From: Actinomycetes bacterium
Lineage (GTDB): Bacteria > Actinomycetota > Actinomycetes > Nanopelagicales > Nanopelagicaceae
DNA: 46,540 nt
Reading direction: 5' to 3'
Assembly: GCA_025354785.1 (NCBI GenBank)
Contig: JANXME010000184.1
Coordinates: 1-46,540 of the forward strand
Both the position numbers and the translations under genes were made by a program. Below are positions 37,844-46,540 of this stretch, piece after piece. Within the stretch, counting starts at the first letter, position 1. Each line of letters starts with the position of its first letter. The notes below the pieces were generated by a model. It was not told the DNA's origin. It searched no databases and was given only the letters and a program-made list of their open reading frames with translations.

Positions 37844-38461
37844 CTATTGAGCGATCATGTTGTTTGCTGAGCAGGCTGCTAGACGACCCACCCATGGACT
37901 TAGGCAGCCTGTCATCAAAGTAGTCAAAGTAGCTGGTAGTAGGCGCATATTGGGCGTGATGATTACTACATCGCCGTCCTGAATAATACCTCTACAACTA
38001 CATGGACACTTTGGATCTGGAATAAGACCCTTTTGTTCACAGCGGAATGTGCCGATATCGCATGAGAATAGTTGCTCACCACTACATGGCGAAATGTGCC
38101 AGTCAGGAGCGACTTTAATTGTCATGCAGGATTTAATAGCCGGATCTATGATTCTGGTATAGCACTCGCCTTGGATAAATTCTTCCTCGCTGAAGCCGCC
38201 GTCAGCGATAGCCAATACACATTCAGAAACATTGCGAACTGTCTGGTCAATCCGTCCGAGGTCGAGCTCGTGTTTAGGATCATCTATGCCTATTGCATAG
38301 ATGGGTGTGCGAGTTGTTACGGATATTGTATAAGATGTAAAATTACTGAATCCATAGTCAGTGTAACAAGTATCATGTCCTGGGCAATTAGTTAAAAATA
38401 CTAGTGCGCACCAAGCCCACAACCTTTCTCGATGTGATATAATGGCATATTTTGTAGACAA
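37844..38461 (-). CDS. Putative secreted/lipoprotein-like Cys-rich protein
   Basis: Hydrophobic N-term 'LWAWCALVFLTNC', many Cys; start codon uncertain (TTG candidates). Confidence 0.55.
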   Translation of the reverse strand: MSTKYAIISHRERLWAWCALVFLTNCPGHDTCYTDYGFSNFTSYTISVTTRTPIYAIGIDDPKHELDLGRIDQTVRNVSECVLAIADGGFSEEEFIQGECYTRIIDPAIKSCMTIKVAPDWHISPCSGEQLFSCDIGTFRCEQKGLIPDPKCPCSCRGIIQDGDVVIITPNMRLLPATLTTLMTGCLSPWVGRLAACSANNMIAQ

Positions 38462-38643
38462 TATGCAAATGATTCTTGCTTACACACCTCTCTGGCAATT
38501 TGATCGTTGCCAGCCCGGTTTAGACACCACATCAATCGTGTCTCTGCACTACGTCTGATTCCACTTATGTCGGTGGCGGCACAGTCACAACAAAGAATGA
38601 CCGCCCCCAATACACCTGCTAATGCAACTGTTCTAATACTCAT
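38401..38643 (-). CDS. Small lipoprotein-like Cys-rich protein
   Basis: ATG 38643 overlaps the upstream stop as ATGA; MSIRTVALAGVLGAVILCCDCAATD signal sequence. Confidence 0.6.
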   Translation of the reverse strand: MSIRTVALAGVLGAVILCCDCAATDISGIRRSAETRLMWCLNRAGNDQIAREVCKQESFAYCLQNMPLYHIEKGCGLGAH

Positions 38644-38915
38644 GTTCGCCAATTTTTCCAGGTGGTGTGAGCACCTTTAAGGGCAACCAACTGTCGCTTG
38701 GCCACCCGCTGACCATTACCGCCACATCCTACACAATCTTTGTGTCCGGAATATTCAGTACCGAGCCATGTTTCTCCGGTACCTTCGCAATCATTGCATT
38801 TGCCCTCACACTTTGGACAGACTACAATACGAGTGTCAAATTCGGTCAGGGGCACCGACTCTTCAAATACGTTTCCACAATCGGCATTAGTACAGCTGAA
38901 ATCATAAACTGGCAA
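38640..38915 (-). CDS. Zinc protein: FmdB-like ribbon plus two DnaJ-type CxxCxGxG motifs
   Basis: TTG start at 38915 preceded by AAGGAG (38922-38927 complement); MPVYDFSCTNADCGNVFEE...VVCPKCEGKCNDCEGTGE...CVGCGGNGQ. Confidence 0.65.
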   Translation of the reverse strand: MPVYDFSCTNADCGNVFEESVPLTEFDTRIVVCPKCEGKCNDCEGTGETWLGTEYSGHKDCVGCGGNGQRVAKRQLVALKGAHTTWKNWRT

Positions 38916-40206
38916 GTTGTGTCTCCTTGGGCAAGTCAACTTCTTCGACCACAGCAAGTTTCAGCAATTCGGCGCTCACTGCTTCGTTATAGTTACCTAG
39001 ATTCTTGAGTGTCGCGTCGCCTTCTATGCCCTTAAGTTTGCCCCAGCTACGAATAACCAGATCTTGAATTAATTCTTGCGCAGCCTTTTCAGCAAACCAA
39101 CGAATGACCGTGCCACGGTCGACAACAGCTTCGCCATTCAGTAGCTTGCCATCTGCAAATTTAGCTACCAATTCTTCTTCTGTACTTGTATATGTGCGTG
39201 CTTCTCGATAAAGGTCTTGACCCTTCAGGCGCAGCCACTCAATCGGCAACGGCTCTACGTCAATTACCCCTGGGTTCGCTAGTGCATTTAGAATCTGCAT
39301 GCGTTTGGTCTTCTCCCGCACTTCTATAATCTTCTTCTTCAACCCAACCGCTAAGGTTTGTTTGAAGATCTCTAAGGTGTCGTATCCATTGGTTTTGGCG
39401 AGATCGTCGTCGATCTTGGGCTGATCCAGACGCAATACTTGTTGGATTTTAAATTCTGCAGAAACAGTTTTGCCTGCATCAGCACCAAATTTATCGTTAA
39501 GTGTCATAACTATCGATCTCACGTCGCCCTTTACAGCCCCCAATAAGACATCCACGAGCTCTGGTTGTTTTAATTCCTCATGTGCAATCAACCATTTTTG
39601 CATAGTAAAGCATCCGAGGGGCCATCTTTCTAACGACTTATCTGGCTTTACTATGGCGGATTGTCCATCAACAACAGCAACACAACCTAGTTCTACTTTG
39701 GCGTCGTCTGGCAACGGAACCAAGATCGTCGATTCAGCCTGTTTACGTCGAAGGTCTTCTTCAACCAAAAGTTCGATTAGGTTTGGTGGTTCCTTTGCGA
39801 TCTTGATCACCAAAGGTTCGTCAATTCCAGGCTTCTTCTTCCATGATATACTCGGTTCCAAAAATACTGAGGCAGATACTGTAATACTACCAGTTGATTC
39901 ATTCTCTCGCATGCCTACACTATTAAAGGCGATGGCTTGCTTCTCCTGGGTCGCCAAATAATTTTCCACTGTTTGAGTTAGAACTGGGGCATAGAAGACA
40001 TCTGCGCCGCCAGCAACTTTCACAACACGCTTACGTGTCACCTTACGGAATCCACCCTTTAACGCCGCCTGGGTTAGATGATTTGGTAGTATGTCTTTGA
40101 CTTCATTCCAATACTTGTCAAATAGAGGCGTTAATTCAGTCTTTGAAATATTGACATCAATAGAATATGCCGTAGCTTGCTGCTTCATTTCACCAGTGAT
40201 TGTCAT
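38902..40206 (-). CDS. Trigger-factor-like chaperone (Tig homologue), divergent
   Basis: 434 aa; 'LKGGFRKVTRKRVV' matches the TF GFRxGK loop region; 'GKTVSAEFKIQQVLRLDQPKIDDDLAKTNGYDTLEIFKQTLAVGLKKKIIEVREKTKRMQILNALANPGVIDVEPLPIEWLRLKGQ' matches the TF C-terminal chaperone domain. Confidence 0.72.
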   Translation of the reverse strand: MTITGEMKQQATAYSIDVNISKTELTPLFDKYWNEVKDILPNHLTQAALKGGFRKVTRKRVVKVAGGADVFYAPVLTQTVENYLATQEKQAIAFNSVGMRENESTGSITVSASVFLEPSISWKKKPGIDEPLVIKIAKEPPNLIELLVEEDLRRKQAESTILVPLPDDAKVELGCVAVVDGQSAIVKPDKSLERWPLGCFTMQKWLIAHEELKQPELVDVLLGAVKGDVRSIVMTLNDKFGADAGKTVSAEFKIQQVLRLDQPKIDDDLAKTNGYDTLEIFKQTLAVGLKKKIIEVREKTKRMQILNALANPGVIDVEPLPIEWLRLKGQDLYREARTYTSTEEELVAKFADGKLLNGEAVVDRGTVIRWFAEKAAQELIQDLVIRSWGKLKGIEGDATLKNLGNYNEAVSAELLKLAVVEEVDLPKETQLASL

Positions 40207-42305
40207 TTAGTATCCAAAGTGCTCATGTGATTATGTTTAGTGACTGTCCAGATCTGATCGAATTTAACTTGATGTTTTATATGGTCGTTATGTGTGACGA
40301 TAAATATACTACTCTTGCCGTTCGTACGCATGTAGTCCAAATAATTGAACACATTGCCTGTATTGTATTCATCCAGTGGACCAAAAATTTCGTCTAAGCA
40401 CATGATATTGACGCCTGCCCCACATTGAGAGGCAAGCTGCCAGAATGCACCGATAAAGGCGAGCGTGATCTGTTGACGTTCTCCACCGCTATATAATGCG
40501 AACGGAACCTCGTGTTTGTGTCCTTCCCGTACAACAATTTGCAAGTCTGATGCCAATTCACCATCCGCTTTTTCGCGATACTGAGAAACCCAGACCTTTA
40601 CACTGCCATCTGATATGATATCTATATATTTATCTAGTGATTGGTTTAGTATGGATAGAACATTATCTAACTTAAATGCTTTGATGCCTTTATCGCCAAA
40701 TAGACGCTCTAATACTCGCATGTGCTTAACTTCATATTCTGCAGCATGTATTTTATCTTGCGTAAGGCTAACTACTGTATTGTAGTCGTCATATCTTTTG
40801 GCCGATGCTTCCCAGTTTTTAAGCTCAAGCTCTTTAGACGACTTTTGAGCTAATAATGCCAATCTTTGTTGTTCAACCCCATACTGTATTGAATCTGGGC
40901 GTGTCCCCAATACATCATCTTTCTTCTGCAACAATCCAAGTCGAGCATTACAGTCTGCTATATCTTGACGATATACTTTCATTAATTCTAATAACGGAGC
41001 TACGTCATCACTATTCTTTTTAGCCCTGAGATCTAATTTTAGCAAGACATCTGTTTCGCAATCTTTGACAATTATCTCAAGTTTATTTTTATTAGATTGT
41101 ATTCTTTCGGCCAGCGATGTAAGCTCCATGTTGATCAATTCTCTGTGGCGTAGTATATGTTCTATAGTTACATTGGTGCGACATCTAGAACATTTGCCAG
41201 CGCCAACCATAAGCTGTTCTAGATCAAATCTACGAGCAATGGTTTGCCCATTTAACTCGGCAATTTCAGTTTCATATTGAACAATGGCGTATGGACGTGG
41301 CTCTTGACGTATCAGATCGCAATCTTGTGAGTATGTTCCATACAATGTATCCAACATGGTTTGTGTCTTGAGTAGATTTTGGTCTGTTGCTCTAATATTA
41401 TTAATTACTTCTGTAACATCCAATTTAATGGCATATTTGTCAGCGTCCCAGTTCTTCTGCAATATACTAATTGACGTAAGCTTGATGTCACAATTTGACA
41501 TCTGCAGATCTAATGAATCAATGGACGATTGAAGTAATGTTTGGTCTTGACTATTGGGTTTGGTAAATGTTATTTGGCCTAAACCATCGAGTTTAGATTC
41601 CAGACGCGATAATTCCGACTCAGCAGTAGATATGTCTTCGCGAATTTTCACTATACGTGTATCCCATGCTTTTAGATCGCTTAGTTCGGCAATAACTTGC
41701 ATGCGCTCTTTATGCGCGCCACCTATAAATCTTAATGTTTGCTGTTGGGCTAAGTATGCTACGGACATAAATTGTTCATAGTCCATGTCGATTATGTCCA
41801 ATATCTTTTTGCGCGTGGCTTTTAGATCGAGTCTGACATCACCAACTCCGCGATTCGAGCTTCGTTCATCGATCCAGATATTTTCATTCCAGCGTTCAAG
41901 ATATACATCAGTACCACTTAGACGTAGGCCAGAATTGTGCATTTCAGATGGTCCACCGTCGTCACCTGACAATTTTTCGTCTGGATATTTGTCAGTTTTG
42001 CGCCATTTTCGCGCATCTGTTATACGCCATTTAGCGCCATTTTTGTCTAAAAGTACGAGTTGACCAAAATATTTACCAAGAAATTCATTGATAACTTTAT
42101 CGGCGCCACAACCAGACGGGTTTTCACCAAATAGTATGTGGCATATAGCATGAAATAAGCTCGATTTGCCGCTTCCATTACTGTTTCCGTTGCGATCCAG
42201 ATTGACACCCTCTAACAACACGGACCCCTGCTTGTCTAGCTGAATGGTCTTATGTATGCCATAGCTAAACAAGCCACTTGGATTGATACTTATTATTTTA
42301 AACAT
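40203..42305 (-). CDS. Rad50/SbcC-like recombination nuclease ATPase (T4 gp46-like)
   Basis: Walker A GNSNGSGKSS, coiled coil with CSRC zinc hook, SGGERQQITLAFIGAFW signature, CLDEIFGPLD Walker B. Confidence 0.88.
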   Translation of the reverse strand: MFKIISINPSGLFSYGIHKTIQLDKQGSVLLEGVNLDRNGNSNGSGKSSLFHAICHILFGENPSGCGADKVINEFLGKYFGQLVLLDKNGAKWRITDARKWRKTDKYPDEKLSGDDGGPSEMHNSGLRLSGTDVYLERWNENIWIDERSSNRGVGDVRLDLKATRKKILDIIDMDYEQFMSVAYLAQQQTLRFIGGAHKERMQVIAELSDLKAWDTRIVKIREDISTAESELSRLESKLDGLGQITFTKPNSQDQTLLQSSIDSLDLQMSNCDIKLTSISILQKNWDADKYAIKLDVTEVINNIRATDQNLLKTQTMLDTLYGTYSQDCDLIRQEPRPYAIVQYETEIAELNGQTIARRFDLEQLMVGAGKCSRCRTNVTIEHILRHRELINMELTSLAERIQSNKNKLEIIVKDCETDVLLKLDLRAKKNSDDVAPLLELMKVYRQDIADCNARLGLLQKKDDVLGTRPDSIQYGVEQQRLALLAQKSSKELELKNWEASAKRYDDYNTVVSLTQDKIHAAEYEVKHMRVLERLFGDKGIKAFKLDNVLSILNQSLDKYIDIISDGSVKVWVSQYREKADGELASDLQIVVREGHKHEVPFALYSGGERQQITLAFIGAFWQLASQCGAGVNIMCLDEIFGPLDEYNTGNVFNYLDYMRTNGKSSIFIVTHNDHIKHQVKFDQIWTVTKHNHMSTLDTK

Positions 42306-43422
42306 TGGAGATGTATTTTAATCCGAGTTTTTCAACATATGCCACATCCACCTTATCCATGTCGCCAGACTTGGTTGCCAGGAATGTCTTCCATTCATCT
42401 GCGTCGGACATGGGTCCAGATGTGTTTGGCGCGCTAACAGTAGTATCGTAACTGAGCTTTATGTCTATCGTGCGCGCTTTAGCGCTTGCCGTCAGTTTAG
42501 TTTTCCATTGGTCTAAATCGAGATCGTTTAGAAGATCACTAGGTCCGAATATGGTCAATTTGATTATATTGTCCGCCCAATCGTCAATACCTTCAGTGGC
42601 GGCAAATATCAATTGTTCGATTGTGTCAGCTTTCCAGCTAACCTTCATAAATCTTGGTGCGACAGTATGCGCAAGACTATGCGCGGTAATTGTTGTACTG
42701 GCCGCATCACCTAGTTTAGATAGTGAACCCCACATATATCCACGATCAGAGCCTTCATCGCCCCAATTGTGTTGCATTGGCGCTCCTATATAATACCCTT
42801 CGCAATCGCTGAGTCCAACGATCTTTTGGTATTTATGATTATCCCCCGCCAATACCAGATCAAATCCTTTTTTGTCAAAAGAAGAAACAGAGAGGCCCTC
42901 TTGTGCCTGCGTCCCGTTGTGATACCATGATCCAAGAATGATGCCGTGAAATACGCATATGTTCCAATCAGCATCTGGAGATATTACAAAATCTTTTGGT
43001 TCATGTCCAGCCGGTACAGCATGTATGTCTACTATATTTCCAGTTTTGGTTTCTAGACGATATACTTTACGCTGGTCCATTATGGTTATGTTTGGTAGGT
43101 CTTTGGAGTACATACCCACATGGCTCATTGTGTGCATTTTGAAATCATTCTTAGTTAGACGGTCATGGTTGCCTACTAATGCATAGAATGGTATGCCTGA
43201 TTCAGATATCTTTTTGAGCATTGTGTCAGACATAAGCGCAGCCTCATACATTGGATTGCGACTCATGTAGCGGTCACCGCCAAATAGTATAAAGTCTGCA
43301 CCAAGCCTGATAGCACTATCTAGAATTTGTTCCTCGACAGCAGCAACATCCTCTAGTCTAACGCCATTAGTATAATGATGATAATGTATGTCTGAATATG
43401 CTATGAAATACAAGGAATTCAT
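42298..43422 (-). CDS. Mre11/SbcD-like nuclease (T4 gp47-like)
   Basis: YSDIHYHH, FGGDRY, VGNHDR, FHG, AGDNHKYQ motifs; paired with the gp46-like gene. Confidence 0.85.
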   Translation of the reverse strand: MNSLYFIAYSDIHYHHYTNGVRLEDVAAVEEQILDSAIRLGADFILFGGDRYMSRNPMYEAALMSDTMLKKISESGIPFYALVGNHDRLTKNDFKMHTMSHVGMYSKDLPNITIMDQRKVYRLETKTGNIVDIHAVPAGHEPKDFVISPDADWNICVFHGIILGSWYHNGTQAQEGLSVSSFDKKGFDLVLAGDNHKYQKIVGLSDCEGYYIGAPMQHNWGDEGSDRGYMWGSLSKLGDAASTTITAHSLAHTVAPRFMKVSWKADTIEQLIFAATEGIDDWADNIIKLTIFGPSDLLNDLDLDQWKTKLTASAKARTIDIKLSYDTTVSAPNTSGPMSDADEWKTFLATKSGDMDKVDVAYVEKLGLKYISNV

Positions 43423-43619
43423 TCAATGCCTTCAGTCGTTTTAATCAAATGAGGCTTCACTATCAATTTGTTGTCTAATGGCAATGCATTTAATACGATA
43501 TTGAAACCACCATCACCGTTCTTATGTGGGAAAGCTCTACCAATCTTAAGCCAAAAATCTGGCTTATCTTTCGTTTCAATAACGGTGAATACGTCCATAA
43601 ATTCCGTAGCCATACACAC
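43419..43619 (-). CDS. Small conserved-type hypothetical protein
   Basis: 'FWLKIGRAFPHKNGDGGFNIVLNALPLDNKLIVKPH'; overlaps the start of the gp47-like gene by 4 nt. Confidence 0.55.
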   Translation of the reverse strand: MCMATEFMDVFTVIETKDKPDFWLKIGRAFPHKNGDGGFNIVLNALPLDNKLIVKPHLIKTTEGIE

Positions 43620-43823
43620 CTATTTGTTTAAATTTTGCTGTTTGATGTCCTGTGCTTTACGCCAGTCAATTCCCCAACATAAAGTCTCGAACACTTCTTG
43701 GCGTAGACCTTTACCACCATTTTCGATAAAAGCAGTCAATATGTTATTTACGCAATAGTCCCTCAAGTCTGTGAGAGGAGTATTCACTAGATCGACCGTG
43801 CCGTCTTTTGCAAATTTGAGCAT
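43620..43823 (-). CDS. Hypothetical protein
   Basis: 67-aa ORF packed between neighbouring minus-strand genes. Confidence 0.5.
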   Translation of the reverse strand: MLKFAKDGTVDLVNTPLTDLRDYCVNNILTAFIENGGKGLRQEVFETLCWGIDWRKAQDIKQQNLNK

Positions 43824-43824
43824 A

Positions 43825-44058
43825 TTATTTGTTCAAGTTCATATTGATCATTTCGCGGCGAACTGTGATATAGTAGTCGCAATTTGGACACTCAATCGTT
43901 ACGTCGCCGCCATTATGCTTCTGTTTAACATACATATAATGATCGTCGCCGGAACAAGTTGTGCACTTGTTGGCCGTCATTGTGTAGTATTTGCGGCCCT
44001 TCACAACAACTTTACGCTCATCGCCAACTAAGTCGCCCATCGGGATATTGTCACTCAT
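43825..44058 (-). CDS. Small zinc-ribbon protein
   Basis: CTTC...CPNC; packed in the operon. Confidence 0.55.
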   Translation of the reverse strand: MSDNIPMGDLVGDERKVVVKGRKYYTMTANKCTTCSGDDHYMYVKQKHNGGDVTIECPNCDYYITVRREMINMNLNK

Positions 44059-44315
44059 TCTTCCACCTCGTCCATGTTAAAATTCTTAAGCATATCTCTG
44101 TAGCTTTTGCTGTTTTCTATTAGCTTTAATGTAATAGATATATCTTTAGTAGTATTAATTACCTTAGGCAGTAATGCGGTTACACTTCCGCTAATAGTTG
44201 CATCGCCTATATATTCCATATTACTCATTATTTGATGTACATTGTCTAATGTTGACATGTAGGAGCGTAATTTGCGTACTGTGTCTAAAATGTCTGCGTC
44301 TGTAATGTTGTTCAT
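44055..44315 (-). CDS. Hypothetical protein (corrected start)
   Basis: ATG at 44315 (MNNITDADILD...) directly after the polymerase stop (44317); track start 44411 lies inside the polymerase gene. Confidence 0.6.
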   Translation of the reverse strand: MNNITDADILDTVRKLRSYMSTLDNVHQIMSNMEYIGDATISGSVTALLPKVINTTKDISITLKLIENSKSYRDMLKNFNMDEVEE

Positions 44316-44316
44316 A

Positions 44317-46539
44317 TTATAGTGACAGCATGAAGTGTGCACGTCCACAGCGGTTAAGCTCCTGGACTTGCTCGGGTTTAATGTAGGCGTTGTCTTTGAG
44401 TAATACAGCATGTCCTCTGTTTAGCATCTTATCTGAGATACTGGATGCTGTTGTATTGAGCATGGTCAGAATACGATTTGCAGTGGGCATATCTTCTGCA
44501 TAAAAAGCGTTGATTGGAACTCCACTTATTGCATTGATTGGTAGAATTGAGTTGACATTTAATTGATTACCACCTGCCCAGAACTTGTCTTCCTTGATAA
44601 CCCCTGACATAATAGCTAGTTGTCCGTCGATTAGACTAGGATATATTGAAGCCGCTAGCGGACTCCACACCATCTGTGTAAAACTACCCATTTGATCGCC
44701 ATACTTTAATTGTAAATAGGGATTTCCATTGGCGGCGGTTTTCATTATCTTAGATTCAATTAATCCAAGCACAATGGCATGTGAGCCGACTTGTTGCTCA
44801 TTCATTTGGCTTGGTGTAATAAAATTTATATTGGGGAATAAGTTAAATAATGCCTGATACTGCAATACAGGATGCGAAGAGATGTAGAAATTGAGCACCG
44901 CCCTCTCTAGATCTAACTTTTCTTGTTCAGTGTAGTCACTCAGCGCGGGTGCTACCATAGACTCAACTTCTAGCCTTATCTCGTCAGGTGGCATTTTATC
45001 TTCAAATTTTTTAATAATCTTTTGCATTAGCTCGCAGTTGTCAATCTTGGTGCGCATATCATATTGTTTATCCCAATTGAATGCGCCAGATTTAACTAGA
45101 TTTTCTTTTACTAATTTGTTGACGCGCCCATGTTTCGATATGCGCATATGGAAATCTAAATAATCCTTATAAGGGCCATTAGTTGTACGATCGCTTATGA
45201 TTAGTTCTAGCGCTGTGTCGCCCAATTGGCGTATAGACAAAAGCCCCATATATATTGACTGACCGTCTGTTTGAAACATTGGACCAGAATGATTGATATG
45301 TGGCGGAAGTAATTTAACACCCTTTTGTATAATAGCAGCCAACAATATCTTGAGCTTATCATTGTCGTCAAGATTCACATTAAGCAATGTGGTATAGTAT
45401 TCCATTGGATAATGGGTTTCCAGATGGGCAGTTGCAAAAGATATATATGAATACAACGCAGCGTGTGACTTATTCCAGTTGTATCTTGCTGAACCAGCAA
45501 GTTTGCGTGTTGTCTCCGTCATGAATTCTTGACTAAATCCATTGGCGACACCTCTTTCAACTAGTTTATCTTGAACTGCTTTGAATTTACCAGCATCCTT
45601 CTTACCAATCGCGACACGATATTCGTCAGCTTCTTCATCTGTGAATTTGCCGACGATTTTAGACAGAGCCATGATCTGTTCTTGATACATCGGGATGCCG
45701 AACGACTCCCTAAATGTTTCTTCTAGCAATGGGTGCCATACTTCTACCGGTTCGCGTCCATGGCGGCGATCGAAGTAGTTAACCATCATTGATTTGCCAC
45801 CAGAGCCAGATTTCGGAAGCATCGGGCCTGGACGGTATAGGGCATTTAGTGCCATCAAGTGGTCAAATTTGTCTGGCGCCAAAGCTCGTGCAGCACCTCG
45901 GATGCCTGAACTGTCATACTGGAAGACTGACACAAAGCGTCCACCGGCAATGGTAGCATAGGTGGCTGGGTCTTGACCGGGCCAAATTGGAAAGTTATGG
46001 AAATCAAGTGTGACTCCGTGGCGTTTTTGGATTAGGGCCATGGTTTGGTGCACTAGATCCATTGTTTTCAGACCCAACATGTCTAGCTTAAGTAAGCCGA
46101 GTTCTGCTAGGTCACCCATGTCATATTGGGTGACAAGGAAGCCTTCTTTAGAGTCACGGATCAAAGGTACATAGTCAAGCAACGGCTCATTCGAGATCAC
46201 AATGCCGGCTGCGTGCGCACCAAGGTTGCGAACGTTGCCTTCCAACTTCATAGAAACGTCGATCCAGTCTTTGTGCTCCGACATTTTTTCTCTGACTCGT
46301 GGATCGTCTTCTAGAATGTCTTTCAGGGTGGTGTCCGCATCAACATCGCCAATGAGTTTCCCGATTGCATTTCGTACTGATGATGGTATGCCTAGCGCTC
46401 GACCAACATTGTCAGCAGCACCTTTGGATGCCATCGTCTGAAAGGTTACTATTTGAGCAACCCGGTCCTTGCCATATTTATTAACTAGGTATTCAATGAC
46501 TTCGCCTCGACGTTCTTGGGAGATGTCTGTGTCAATATC
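44317..46539 (-). CDS. DNA polymerase III alpha-like (C-family, DnaE-type), 5' truncated by window edge
   Basis: Frame open to the edge: DIDTDISQERRGEVIEYLVNKYGKDRVAQIVTFQTMASK; then LGAHAAGIVIS, LGLLKLDMLGLKT, ALYRPGPM, YQEQIMALSK, FNKSHA-like 'WNKSHAALYSYISF'. Confidence 0.9.
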   Translation of the reverse strand, partial: DIDTDISQERRGEVIEYLVNKYGKDRVAQIVTFQTMASKGAADNVGRALGIPSSVRNAIGKLIGDVDADTTLKDILEDDPRVREKMSEHKDWIDVSMKLEGNVRNLGAHAAGIVISNEPLLDYVPLIRDSKEGFLVTQYDMGDLAELGLLKLDMLGLKTMDLVHQTMALIQKRHGVTLDFHNFPIWPGQDPATYATIAGGRFVSVFQYDSSGIRGAARALAPDKFDHLMALNALYRPGPMLPKSGSGGKSMMVNYFDRRHGREPVEVWHPLLEETFRESFGIPMYQEQIMALSKIVGKFTDEEADEYRVAIGKKDAGKFKAVQDKLVERGVANGFSQEFMTETTRKLAGSARYNWNKSHAALYSYISFATAHLETHYPMEYYTTLLNVNLDDNDKLKILLAAIIQKGVKLLPPHINHSGPMFQTDGQSIYMGLLSIRQLGDTALELIISDRTTNGPYKDYLDFHMRISKHGRVNKLVKENLVKSGAFNWDKQYDMRTKIDNCELMQKIIKKFEDKMPPDEIRLEVESMVAPALSDYTEQEKLDLERAVLNFYISSHPVLQYQALFNLFPNINFITPSQMNEQQVGSHAIVLGLIESKIMKTAANGNPYLQLKYGDQMGSFTQMVWSPLAASIYPSLIDGQLAIMSGVIKEDKFWAGGNQLNVNSILPINAISGVPINAFYAEDMPTANRILTMLNTTASSISDKMLNRGHAVLLKDNAYIKPEQVQELNRCGRAHFMLSL

Positions 46540-46540
46540 A

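Noticed and set aside
38072-38395. 107-aa + ORF opposite the secreted protein gene
   Set aside because: The minus frame has a signal-like N-terminus and operon overlap; the + frame has no RBS or motif support.
1-46540. tRNA or rRNA genes
   Set aside because: No cloverleaf-like segment with a T-loop GGTTCGAATCC-type core was recognised by eye; a tRNAscan run would be decisive.

Overview
The window is a segment of a contractile-tailed (myovirus-type) bacteriophage genome, apparently from an uncultured phage. The + strand (1-37843) is a late virion-structure operon: a hyper-repetitive 'YPDF' protein, two paralogous pectin-lyase-like proteins, neck proteins, tail sheath flanked by two HNH endonucleases, tail tube, frameshifted tail-assembly chaperones, tape measure, hub/spike/baseplate genes, several fibre/lectin-like proteins, a cysteine-type peptidoglycan hydrolase and a metallophosphoesterase. 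The - strand (37844-46540) converges on it with no intergenic gap. It carries two secreted Cys-rich proteins, a zinc protein with FmdB-like and DnaJ-like motifs, a full-length divergent trigger-factor-like chaperone, Rad50/SbcC- and Mre11/SbcD-like proteins, small ORFs and a C-family (DnaE) DNA polymerase cut by the right edge. Most notable: (1) a phage trigger-factor homologue overlapping a DnaJ-type CxxCxGxG zinc protein; (2) a 26-copy repeat protein built from interchangeable cassettes, with exact 113-nt and 117-nt DNA repeats; (3) an HNH gene next to the sheath whose Shine-Dalgarno lies in a perfect 9-bp hairpin; (4) a CCCAAAA -1 slippery heptamer at the tail-chaperone junction; (5) a flagellin-IN-like domain shared by unrelated virion proteins; (6) a GC-rich foreign-looking block inside a tail fibre. 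All calls come from reading the sequence and from family knowledge; no database search was run.
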